Shown: piece after piece, positions 1-5,950 of the stretch
Numbering within the stretch: position 1 is the first letter of the stretch
Layout: each line of letters opens with the position of its first letter
NCBI GenBank assembly: GCA_002295705.1
Contig: DBHP01000050.1
Span: forward strand, 1-10,217
Source: Candidatus Neomicrothrix sp. UBA825
GTDB taxonomy: Bacteria; Actinomycetota; Acidimicrobiia; Acidimicrobiales; UBA8592
Length of the DNA: 10,217 nucleotides
Reading direction: 5' to 3'
Position numbers and translations under genes: made by a program
Notes under the pieces: generated by a model
Database searches by the model: none
What the model was told of the DNA's origin: nothing
Seen by the model: the letters and a program-made list of their open reading frames with translations, nothing else

Positions 1-282
1 AAATTCACTGATAGCGAAATTGAGTAATTCTTGCACTTGATTTTCTTTAGTTACGTCGCATGGAATACCGTAGGCTTCAAATTGTTCACTTTGAAGTGAG
101 GACACAGATTCGGCTAGACGCTTTTCGTGAGCGTCTGATAGCAAAACTCTTGCTCCCTCTTCAGCACATCTCTTCGCTGTAGCGAAACCGATACCTGATC
201 CTGCTGCAGCTGTGATCACAACAGTTTTACCCTTCAAGAGGTCACGGCCCTCAGGGTAGGTTGGTATCTCGCTATTCCCCAT
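1..282 (-). CDS. Short-chain dehydrogenase/reductase, IpdF-like (N-terminal 94 codons; runs off the left edge)
   Basis: This is the N-terminal part of an NAD(P)-dependent short-chain dehydrogenase; the C-terminal part, including the Tyr-x-x-x-Lys active site, lies outside the window. It starts with ATG at 282. A Rossmann strand (KTVVIT) is followed by the loop TAAAGSGIG at residues 24-32, then SDAHEKR after the second strand and CDVT near residues 75-78, as in classical SDRs. The loop is one residue longer than TGxxxGIG and has alanine where glycine is usual. From memory, the same TAAAGxGIG form and the following acidic/His/Arg segment occur in IpdF, the reductase of steroid C/D-ring breakdown in mycobacteria, so an IpdF-like role is inferred. 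The ATG overlaps the end of the preceding SDR gene by 11 bp, so translation is probably coupled. Confidence is high for SDR and moderate for the steroid role. Confidence 0.85.
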   Translation of the reverse strand, partial: MGNSEIPTYPEGRDLLKGKTVVITAAAGSGIGFATAKRCAEEGARVLLSDAHEKRLAESVSSLQSEQFEAYGIPCDVTKENQVQELLNFAISEF

Positions 283-1198
283 TTTTATCCCCAGCTTCCA
301 TTTCCTTCATGCGTCTTTCTAAATCGTCAATAAAGGGATTCGGTTCTTGCTTTATTGTGTTGGGCAACATGGATGCAATTTCTTCCGGAGTCCATGCTTC
401 ACCTGGTGAATACATGGTGCGAATTTCTCTTGGCTGGTTCCAGACTGAAATTCTACGTCCTACAACACTGTATATTTGTGCATTTATGTCTCTTCCCTGA
501 TCTGAAAGAAGATAAATCGCCATAGGAGCAATGTCTTCAGGGTCTCCGGTCTCGAATGCAAATGGCACATTCTCACTCATTCTTGTCCTTGCGGTGGGAG
601 CTAAACAGTTAGCATTTATTACAGGACCACCCCTCAGGCTTATACTAGCTGCTGTCATAGCTGCTGACCTTGTTAAGCTAACTATTCCTCCCTTAGCAGC
701 AGAGTAATTTGGTTGAGCAGTTGAAGCAGTGAAAGCTCCCGAGGTAATCCCCAGAATGCTTCCTCCAGATTCCTGCTTGCGCATAATTGCCATTGCATGG
801 CGATAGACAGTGAAGTGGCCCTTAAGGTGAACTGCAATCACAGCATCCCACTCGTCTTCGCTCATGTTGAAGAGCATCCTCTCCCTGAGAATGCCGGCAA
901 CACAAACAACGCCATCTACCGAGCCCCAGTTTTCCACTGCAGCGGAGATAATTTGTTCTCCGGTTTCCATTCTTGAAACATCACCCGCTATCGGTATAGC
1001 TTCAACCCCTAGGGTCCTGATTTCTTCTGAAGTAGCTTCTGCGATTTCACTTGTTGGTTCAGATCCATCAAGGGCTACACCATAATCAGCAACCACAATA
1101 TTGGCACCCTCCTTCGCAGCTGCAATTGCTATGGCTTTACCGATTCCAGAACCGGCACCTGTAATGACTATATTTTTTCCTTTTAAAAAACCCTTCAC
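272..1198 (-). CDS. Short-chain dehydrogenase/reductase, HSD17B4-like (likely 3-hydroxyacyl-CoA dehydrogenase)
   Basis: This is a complete SDR of 308 residues that probably oxidises a 3-hydroxyacyl-CoA, or a similar alcohol, with NAD(P)+. The cofactor loop TGAGSGIG is at residues 13-20, followed by a strand ending in VADYG. GDV lies near residue 72, and CVAG at 99-102 replaces the usual NNAG. The active site is T152/S153, Y165 and K169 (YSAAK), with the Ser region one residue closer to Tyr than normal. The GVALDGS insert and the late segment QIYSVVGRR are typical of the SDR subfamily related to the dehydrogenase part of human HSD17B4; mycobacterial Rv3548c, in the cholesterol region, is a remembered relative. 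The C-terminal tail (about 270-308) is charged and helical. It lies just downstream of the thiolase. There are two adjacent GTG codons (1201 and 1198), and the ribosome-site spacing favours the second. Confidence 0.9.
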   Translation of the reverse strand: MKGFLKGKNIVITGAGSGIGKAIAIAAAKEGANIVVADYGVALDGSEPTSEIAEATSEEIRTLGVEAIPIAGDVSRMETGEQIISAAVENWGSVDGVVCVAGILRERMLFNMSEDEWDAVIAVHLKGHFTVYRHAMAIMRKQESGGSILGITSGAFTASTAQPNYSAAKGGIVSLTRSAAMTAASISLRGGPVINANCLAPTARTRMSENVPFAFETGDPEDIAPMAIYLLSDQGRDINAQIYSVVGRRISVWNQPREIRTMYSPGEAWTPEEIASMLPNTIKQEPNPFIDDLERRMKEMEAGDKNGE

Positions 1199-1203
1199 CA
1201 CTT

Positions 1204-1209
1204 CTCCTT
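1204..1209 (-). promoter_or_regulatory. Ribosome binding site AAGGAG that decides the SDR start
   Basis: AAGGAG sits between the thiolase stop and the SDR. It is only 2 nt from the GTG at 1201 but 5 nt from the GTG at 1198, so the second GTG is the better start. Confidence 0.6.
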
Positions 1210-1211
1210 CT

Positions 1212-2387
1212 TTATATTCTCTCTAGCACAATTGCTATTCCTAATGAACCGCCTTGGCACATCGTTACGAAACCTAACTCTTTGTCTTGGCGCTCAAGTT
1301 CATGAAGCAAAGTTGTAATCAAGCGAGATCCAGTGCAACCTACAGGATGACCTAGAGCTATTGCTCCTCCATTTACATTAATTTTTTCCATAGGCACCTC
1401 GTGTACTTGCGCCCAAGACAGCATGACGGACGCAAACGCTTCATTGCATTCAAAGAGGTCAAAATCAGAGATAGTATATCTTGATTGGTCTAGCATTTTC
1501 TGGGTTGCATCGACCGGGCCATCAAGTAAATAATATGGATCAGACCCAACCATCGTATGGTAAGAAATCCTAGCTCTAGGCTTGATTCCTCGACTCTCAG
1601 CTATGTCTCTATCCATCCATAAAACAGCCGAAGCTCCATCAGAAATTTGTGAGGATGTACCCGCTGTATGTAAATCACCTTCAACAACTGGGGATAGTTT
1701 AGCTAGGGTTTCGAGCGAGGTTTCACGAAGACCCTGGTCCTTCATGACGTCATGGTAATCTCCTGTATGATTTCCGTCTTTTCCTATAATCGGTGCTGCA
1801 TTGACTGCAGTCACCTCTCGGTCAAATCGACCTTCAGACCAAGCTCTGGCGGCTTTTTCCTGAGATTGAGCTCCAGCGGCATCAAGCTGTTCTCGAGTAA
1901 TCCCTCGAAGTTCTGCAATGCGCTGGGCAGCGCCGAATTGACCATTAGGGGGATCATCCCAGGGCCACGTCTCGGCGTCCTTGTAGTATCCGCCCCCTCC
2001 TCTGGCTGCAGTCCCTAAAGGGACTTGCGACATTTGTTCAACTCCACAACCAATGGCGATTTGTGCTCCACCTGTTGCAATTAGTCCTTGCGCAAAAGTA
2101 TTTGCTTGAGCTCCCGATCCGCATTGGCAATCGATAGTCGTTGCTGCAGGCGAATAATCTTTGCCCGTTGACAGCCAAGCATTTCTAGTCACGTTAGATG
2201 CTTGTTGACCCGCCTGAGTGACGCACCCGCCGACGATTTGATCAACCTCTTCCGGTTTAATGCCAGACCTTTTCAAAACTTCTTGTTGGACAGTTGCAAG
2301 CAACTTTGGTGCTATAACCCCAGAGAGGTGGCCACCTCGCTTCCCTATTGGTGTTCGCACTGCTTCTATGATGACTGGCTCACCCAC
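1212..2387 (-). CDS. fadA5: Acetyl-CoA C-acyltransferase (thiolase), steroid FadA5-like
   Basis: This is a 391-residue thiolase that cleaves a 3-ketoacyl-CoA to acetyl-CoA (or propionyl-CoA) and a shortened acyl-CoA. All family motifs are present: nucleophile C89 in CQCGSG, the NEAF motif at 315-318, H347 in ALGHPVGCTG, and the acid/base C377 in MCQGG. The length equals that of a typical thiolase and, as remembered, of FadA5. FadA5 is the mycobacterial thiolase that removes two carbons from the cholesterol side chain. Stretches such as GGCVTQ, DCQCGSG, TAGTSSQISDGA, LDGPV, and INVNGGAIALGHPVGCTGSR with its following Leu/Ile region match my memory of FadA5 closely. Orthology is inferred, and another bulky acyl-CoA substrate is possible. 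The start is GTG at 2387, with AGGAG 5 nt upstream. It is the first gene of the leftward operon with the two SDRs; only 13 nt separate it from the chosen SDR start. Confidence 0.93.
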   Translation of the reverse strand: MGEPVIIEAVRTPIGKRGGHLSGVIAPKLLATVQQEVLKRSGIKPEEVDQIVGGCVTQAGQQASNVTRNAWLSTGKDYSPAATTIDCQCGSGAQANTFAQGLIATGGAQIAIGCGVEQMSQVPLGTAARGGGGYYKDAETWPWDDPPNGQFGAAQRIAELRGITREQLDAAGAQSQEKAARAWSEGRFDREVTAVNAAPIIGKDGNHTGDYHDVMKDQGLRETSLETLAKLSPVVEGDLHTAGTSSQISDGASAVLWMDRDIAESRGIKPRARISYHTMVGSDPYYLLDGPVDATQKMLDQSRYTISDFDLFECNEAFASVMLSWAQVHEVPMEKINVNGGAIALGHPVGCTGSRLITTLLHELERQDKELGFVTMCQGGSLGIAIVLERI

Positions 2388-2424
2388 GTTGACTCCTAAG
2401 ATCTAAATTCACTTGTCTAACTCT

Positions 2425-2479
2425 ATGGAAAAACCGCAAGAAGTGGAAATCAGACACGAAGCTATATCTTGCTTTCCAT
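2425..2479 (-). other. Bulged hairpin in the presumed leader of the thiolase gene
   Basis: On the plus strand ATGGAAA (2425-2431), a 4-nt bulge (AACC) and GCAAGA (2436-2441) are complementary to TCTTGC plus TTTCCAT (2467-2479). This makes 13 base pairs with one bulge and a 25-nt loop. It lies 37 nt upstream of the thiolase GTG and has no U-tract, so it is not a standard terminator. It may be an RNA leader structure or an operator. Confidence 0.4.
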
Positions 2480-2769
2480 GACCAATAGGCCTATCGTACC
2501 TCTTTGTTATGTTGTACTTAGCTATTTGTTGTTGCATTATTACGTTATCAGGGTCGTACCTTTCCCTAAAACGAAATAACGTGCTCCACGATCTTCTCCG
2601 AAGTAATAACAACACCCCTTTAGAAGAATCACTAACAGACACCTCTCAACATAGGGCAGATCAATATAGACATACCCTTCTGGATCACAGAGTCGCCAGT
2701 CTTGATGATGCGAGATCCAAGAGATTGCACCTATCTTGAAAAGGTTGCCATCGCATCTAACCCGCCGTG

Positions 2770-2778
2770 TGCGATAAT
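2770..2778 (+). promoter_or_regulatory. Extended -10 promoter (TGCGATAAT) for the rightward unknown genes
   Basis: TG-C-GATAAT matches the extended -10 pattern with one mismatch. A start of transcription near 2785 would leave a leader of about 20 nt containing the GAGG ribosome site. There is no clear -35. Two inverted repeats overlap it: ATCGCA (2750-2755) with TGCGAT (2770-2775), and ATCTAA (2755-2760) with TTAGAT (2778-2783). They could be a repressor site. Confidence 0.4.
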
Positions 2779-2795
2779 TAGATAAACATCTACTT

Positions 2796-2799
2796 GAGG
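2796..2799 (+). promoter_or_regulatory. Ribosome binding site GAGG that decides the start at 2805
   Basis: GAGG is followed 5 nt later by ATG at 2805. The in-frame GTG at 2799 overlaps this site, so it cannot be the start using it. Confidence 0.55.
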
Positions 2800-2804
2800 T
2801 GAAA

Positions 2805-3572
2805 ATGTCATCACCCGAAACATTTCTTGCTTTTGGCGCGATTATGCTAATCATCGCCTTGATAGGGGTAGCGATTGATTGGTTTGGAACTCCACTTCGC
2901 CACCGGAAATTTATTCCAAAAGCATACAAATTCCCTGATGAGCGTTTATTTCGGAGCGATGTCCTCAGCTCCGAAAAAGAAACAGGTCCCCAAAGCAGTA
3001 GAGAGCATGATGAAGGTTCAAACTATAGAAACGTGATGGCAGTTGCAAAGCCAGAGAGAGCTCCAACAAAATTGAGCGGCAACACAGACTCTGAACAAGC
3101 CACAGTTGGGATTTCCGAAAGCCCTAAAGGCGAGGTGAAAGTACCAGTTGGACCCAGCGCTCGCGAAGAGACCAATGACAAAAGGCCTGAGGTAATGCTT
3201 GATGCTGAATCTGAATTAGCTAAAAGCAGTGCGGCAGCTGATTTCGAAGCAACAACAGCTGGAATACGATTGCGGGGGTGGTCACCGGGTGATGATATTT
3301 ATAACCTTACGAAAATTGGCTCTGAGCCTACACCCTCAACAGTTCGTTCTAGATTTTGGAAAAATGTTGGAGTGTCACCAGGAGCCATAATATTCGGGGC
3401 AAACAATGTTGAACGATTACGTGATGGGAAGCCACCGCGACGAAGGAATCCAAGGACATCAAAATACGAGACAATGAAAGTTCATCTCCTTAGTTATGAA
3501 GATGGCCACGGACGGACACCTATCCCGAATTGGCCGAGTAGCTCGGTAGACCCGTTCGGAGACAGAAATTGA
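2805..3572 (+). CDS. Membrane-anchored protein with a degenerate LHH/HNH nuclease-like C-terminal domain
   Basis: This 255-residue protein has no confirmed function. Numbering is from the ATG at 2805. One membrane helix spans about residues 6-24. The segment after it is rich in Arg, His and Lys, which by the positive-inside rule puts the rest in the cytoplasm. Residues 50-150 are a polar, probably disordered linker. Residues 158-255 resemble, from memory, the LHH/HNH-type nuclease domains that end polymorphic (Rhs-type) toxins: GWSPGDDI, PSTVRSRFWKN (about 178-187), then N-V-x-R-L-x-x-G, NPRT (215-218), a strand MKVHL (224-228) and a final DPF (249-251). In that family the strand ends ELHH. 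Here H227 remains, but the second His is Leu, and the later His before DPF is absent. The domain may therefore be inactive or repurposed for binding. The stop overlaps the next gene by 4 bp. Confidence is high that the gene is real and moderate for the domain. Confidence 0.8.
   Translation: MSSPETFLAFGAIMLIIALIGVAIDWFGTPLRHRKFIPKAYKFPDERLFRSDVLSSEKETGPQSSREHDEGSNYRNVMAVAKPERAPTKLSGNTDSEQATVGISESPKGEVKVPVGPSAREETNDKRPEVMLDAESELAKSSAAADFEATTAGIRLRGWSPGDDIYNLTKIGSEPTPSTVRSRFWKNVGVSPGAIIFGANNVERLRDGKPPRRRNPRTSKYETMKVHLLSYEDGHGRTPIPNWPSSSVDPFGDRN
3558..3562 (+). promoter_or_regulatory. Ribosome binding site GGAGA supporting a TTG start at 3569
   Basis: GGAGA lies inside the end of the upstream gene, 6 nt before TTG at 3569. 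This ideal spacing supports the TTG start and the TTGA overlap with the stop of the upstream gene. Confidence 0.6.
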
Positions 3573-4024
3573 ATTCTCCTACTCTCAGCGAGCTTTTCGA
3601 AGATTCAAATAGCGATACGATCACTCATCGGGGGAAAATAATCCGTGCTATTGTCCGAATCCCAGTAAGGGATGGTGCTCTAGTAATAGTTGAACGCCTG
3701 AGCGTCGCTTCACCACGCCCGCAAGCAGTAAAGTTTGCTTTGAATAGTGGCGTCATGGATATAAATGGTTATCGAGGTCCCGAGGTTGCATTGTGGAGCC
3801 ATAACAGCCCTGAAACTAATGAACTTAGAATACGTGGAGCCGGGGCTTCGCTTCTTGAAGTATGGAATGCTTGGTCTATGGGAGGAGTTGATACTTCTTG
3901 GATAGGGAATGCTGGAATTGTCACGAAATCGACATCAGAGGGAGAAATCCTGCAATGCAGCGACGGGTTGGACATTCCCTCCTTTTCAGACCTTGTTGTC
4001 CAAATCTCTATTGCTCCGGAGTAA
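3569..4024 (+). CDS. Conserved-looking protein of unknown function, coupled to the LHH-like protein
   Basis: A 151-residue soluble protein that I do not recognise. It has no signal peptide or membrane helix. It alternates short hydrophobic strands (IIRAIVRIPV, ALVIVERL, VALWSH, IVTKST, DLVVQISI) and probably folds as a mostly beta protein. The compact Gly/Trp-rich segment WNAWSMGG...SWIGNAG at about 99-115, and the ending CSDG...FSDLVVQI, look like conserved cores. It starts at TTG 3569, which overlaps the TGA stop of the upstream gene (TTGA), and GGAGA is at good spacing, so both are made from one message. A small soluble protein coupled behind a toxin-like domain suggests an immunity or partner protein, but this rests on position only. 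Its last 17 bp overlap the end of the opposite-strand gene. Confidence 0.8.
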   Translation: MNSPTLSELFEDSNSDTITHRGKIIRAIVRIPVRDGALVIVERLSVASPRPQAVKFALNSGVMDINGYRGPEVALWSHNSPETNELRIRGAGASLLEVWNAWSMGGVDTSWIGNAGIVTKSTSEGEILQCSDGLDIPSFSDLVVQISIAPE

Positions 4025-4499
4025 GGTCCGAATAAATTAATTTGAAAGATCCTTTGAATTCAAATGGGCTAACAACAGGTATGACAGACGTTGCGAACAT
4101 AACGATTTCTTCTGGATCATAGGTCTCTGGCAACTGAAAAACGATTCCCCGTTTTGGGTGGTCTTGGATTAATCGCCATTCGTCAGGAACATTGATTTGA
4201 AAGCTCTTGATTCTCTCTAATACTGATATACCTGTGGGATGCGTAAGTCCGATGTGTGAAGGCTGATAGTTACCTTTTCTATCAGTAGCAGAGGTCCATG
4301 TAAACTGTGGAATTCTTGGGCCACGACTTGAAAACGCTTTCCAAAAAATACTGCCAGTATGGATGGAACGCTCATCCACATCTGGTTCGATGTTGAACCA
4401 GAAGATTGAATCCGATGTGTATCTATAACGGTCCATAAGTTCTATGACGGGACCAACTGTTGTCGGTGAAAATTTTAGTGTCCTAAACTGAGTTCGCAT
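4008..4499 (-). CDS. Protein of unknown function, 163 residues
   Basis: I do not recognise this protein. It has no signal peptide or membrane helix. It is rich in aromatic residues (DRYRY, IFWFNIEPDVDE, FTWTSATD, DEWRLIQDHP), and its C-terminal third forms likely strands (GIVFQLP, EIVMFATSVIPVV, GSFKLIY). The balanced, protein-like composition through the whole frame, the ATG start at 4499 and AGGA 9 nt upstream support a real gene. It is 44 bp downstream of the solute-binding lipoprotein on the same strand and may be its operon partner. It converges on, and overlaps by 17 bp, the gene on the plus strand. Nothing points to a specific reaction. Confidence 0.75.
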   Translation of the reverse strand: MRTQFRTLKFSPTTVGPVIELMDRYRYTSDSIFWFNIEPDVDERSIHTGSIFWKAFSSRGPRIPQFTWTSATDRKGNYQPSHIGLTHPTGISVLERIKSFQINVPDEWRLIQDHPKRGIVFQLPETYDPEEIVMFATSVIPVVSPFEFKGSFKLIYSDLTPEQ

Positions 4500-4543
4500 T
4501 AACCATCATCCTATTGAGCAATAGAAACGTTGCGACGCTGACT

Positions 4544-5881
4544 TTAAGGACAATTAAAATTGACCACTGGGCGAAAAACGCCACCTCGCACTTGAAGCAA
4601 CGCCGCACCTCCAGAGGGGCCTTGATGCGATAGCGCAGTTTGGATCGGGCATGGACCTCCGGAGAATTCTGGATTATAGAGATATCCCTCTATGTTTGCT
4701 TTCTCGAAGAAACTCTTGACGTTCACTTCGCCTTCAATTGAATTGAGAATTGCCACTAGCAGATCTGTGCTCCAGTACCCAACTGATATTGCTTGGCTGT
4801 ATATCTGCGGCCCAGCTATTTGTGAAAGTCCGGTCATGATCTCTGTAGTTGCCCCGCGATACTCTTCTTGTGGTGGCACTTGCGAGAAGACATAACCGCC
4901 CTCTAATTTCGCAGACATTTCATAATCCTGCAGAATACCGGGGAGATACGTAACATCGTCAACGACCATCCCAGAGAAATTATCTATAAGCTCTCTTTTG
5001 ATAGCAACCGTTGTATCTAATCCTATTGATAGAAGCAAAACATCTACCTCAAGTGAATCGACCTCTTCCAAGATAGCGGCAACCGAGATTTCATCTCCAA
5101 GCTGTATTGACTTGACGAGATTATCTCCCCACAGTGTTTCATTCTGAAGAGTAACTGCAGTCCCAGCGGAGTCGCTTGTCGTTATAGAGACGACTTGAGG
5201 GACACGCCCATAGAAGATTGAAAGAAGTCTTAGAGAACTCGTATCAAAATTTTCATCGTTGGCAGCACTTGTTGCAAGGTTCATGCAACCGTTAAAACCA
5301 AATCCCCATTTATTCGGCTCACAGAAACCTTCAGCAAATCCCCATCCAAAAAAGGGAAAATTATTATCGGCCAGGATATCCGTGACTGCTTGACTGGTTG
5401 CTGTCGATAATAGAATTAGGGCAAAAATATCTTGATCAACAATATCTTCAACAGTTGATTTTAAGATTTCTTCACTGCCGGTGTCGTCAATAACTTTGAC
5501 AATTTCTAATTTCCTTTGATTTATACCACCATTTTCATTCAGTCTAAATATTCTCGCTTCGACTCCAATTTCTATATCTTGGAAGACATTGCCACTCTTG
5601 ATCACTGCAATTTTGATGGTTTCGTCATTAATCCCTCGATAGTTTCGCTCAATCTCTTTTGCATTCAATTCGTTGTCTCGTTGATCGTTGGAATCTGATT
5701 GCACTGACTCATTAACTAATTCCTCAATGACATCCTTAACTATTGGCGTGGGGGTGATGGCTGTAGGTGCCTCAATAAGGTTTGGGACTTCGGATTTTCC
5801 GCATGCAACAGTCAGAATGGCAATAATTAGTATCGATATTATCAATAATCTTAATTTGAGAATATTAGTTACAGAGCTCAT
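4544..5881 (-). CDS. ABC transporter substrate-binding lipoprotein, branched-chain amino-acid (LivK/Peripla_BP_6) type
   Basis: A 445-residue solute-binding protein of the type I periplasmic binding fold, probably anchored outside the cytoplasmic membrane. Residues 8-26 are a hydrophobic signal ending in TVAC, with C27 as the lipidation site, though the lipobox lacks the usual Leu at -3. A Thr/Pro/Glu/Ser/Asn-rich linker runs to about 85. The binding domain follows: IKIAVIKSG, an E-A-R-x-x-R-L-N-x-N-G-G-I-N segment around 108-121 and DDTGS around 132-136, typical of LivK-like proteins, then a Gly/Trp/Phe-rich segment with C187 and C199, and C411 and C444 near the end, which could form disulfides. 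The ligand cannot be read. No LivHMGF-like permease or ATPase is in the window, so it is an orphan here or works with a distant transporter. No Shine-Dalgarno sequence precedes ATG 5881. Confidence 0.9.
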   Translation of the reverse strand: MSSVTNILKLRLLIISILIIAILTVACGKSEVPNLIEAPTAITPTPIVKDVIEELVNESVQSDSNDQRDNELNAKEIERNYRGINDETIKIAVIKSGNVFQDIEIGVEARIFRLNENGGINQRKLEIVKVIDDTGSEEILKSTVEDIVDQDIFALILLSTATSQAVTDILADNNFPFFGWGFAEGFCEPNKWGFGFNGCMNLATSAANDENFDTSSLRLLSIFYGRVPQVVSITTSDSAGTAVTLQNETLWGDNLVKSIQLGDEISVAAILEEVDSLEVDVLLLSIGLDTTVAIKRELIDNFSGMVVDDVTYLPGILQDYEMSAKLEGGYVFSQVPPQEEYRGATTEIMTGLSQIAGPQIYSQAISVGYWSTDLLVAILNSIEGEVNVKSFFEKANIEGYLYNPEFSGGPCPIQTALSHQGPSGGAALLQVRGGVFRPVVNFNCP

Positions 5882-5885
5882 CTAA

Positions 5886-5913
5886 CTATTACGATAGGGC
5901 ATGAGGAGTTCAA
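5886..5913 (-). promoter_or_regulatory. Candidate leaderless promoter for the solute-binding lipoprotein
   Basis: On the minus strand TTGAAC (5913-5908), a 16-bp spacer and TAATAG (5891-5886) resemble a housekeeping promoter. The -10 ends only 4 nt from the ATG and no ribosome site is present, so transcription would start at or very near the start codon. Confidence 0.4.
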
Positions 5914-5939
5914 CGAGTTATAGGCAAAGAGATATCGTT

Positions 5940-5943
5940 GGAG
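5940..5943 (+). promoter_or_regulatory. Ribosome binding site GGAG supporting a TTG start at 5951
   Basis: GGAG is 7 nt before TTG 5951. An in-frame stop lies at 5921 and no ATG or GTG lies between them in frame, so TTG is the first usable start. Confidence 0.6.
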
Positions 5944-5950
5944 AGTTTTA

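Larger units (their letters stand above)
2388..2804. other. Gene-free divergent control region between the thiolase operon and the rightward unknown genes
   Basis: About 417 bp without a convincing gene. The open frames here (2409-2642 minus, 2509-2739 plus, 2540-2929 minus) lack a good ribosome site and a recognisable protein, and they contradict each other. The region holds the hairpin at 2425-2479; a weaker one formed by ACGTTAT (2542-2548) with ATAACGT (2576-2582), with AGGG/CCCT inside; a direct repeat of TCGTACCT at 2494-2501 and 2554-2561, exactly 60 bp apart; and the rightward promoter at 2770-2778 with overlapping inverted repeats. I saw no convincing leftward promoter, no tRNA and no KstR-type palindrome. 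Confidence 0.6.

Noticed and set aside
261..500. Plus-strand open frame inside the SDR genes, and similar frames opposite the thiolase, ATPase and methyltransferase
   Set aside because: They are opposite-strand shadows of genes with complete catalytic motifs.
2388..2424. KstR- or KstR2-type operator upstream of the thiolase, expected if the operon is steroid-controlled as in mycobacteria
   Set aside because: I searched the whole control region by eye and saw no palindrome resembling the remembered KstR or KstR2 sites.
2409..2929. Three open frames (2409-2642 minus, 2509-2739 plus, 2540-2929 minus) in the divergent control region
   Set aside because: They overlap each other on opposite strands, lack good ribosome sites and show no recognisable domain; the 2540-2929 frame also runs into the start of a better supported gene.
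4053..4064. 12-bp palindrome TTTGAATTCAAA near the convergent gene ends
   Set aside because: It lies in coding sequence, is AT-rich and has no T-tract; chance is the simplest explanation.
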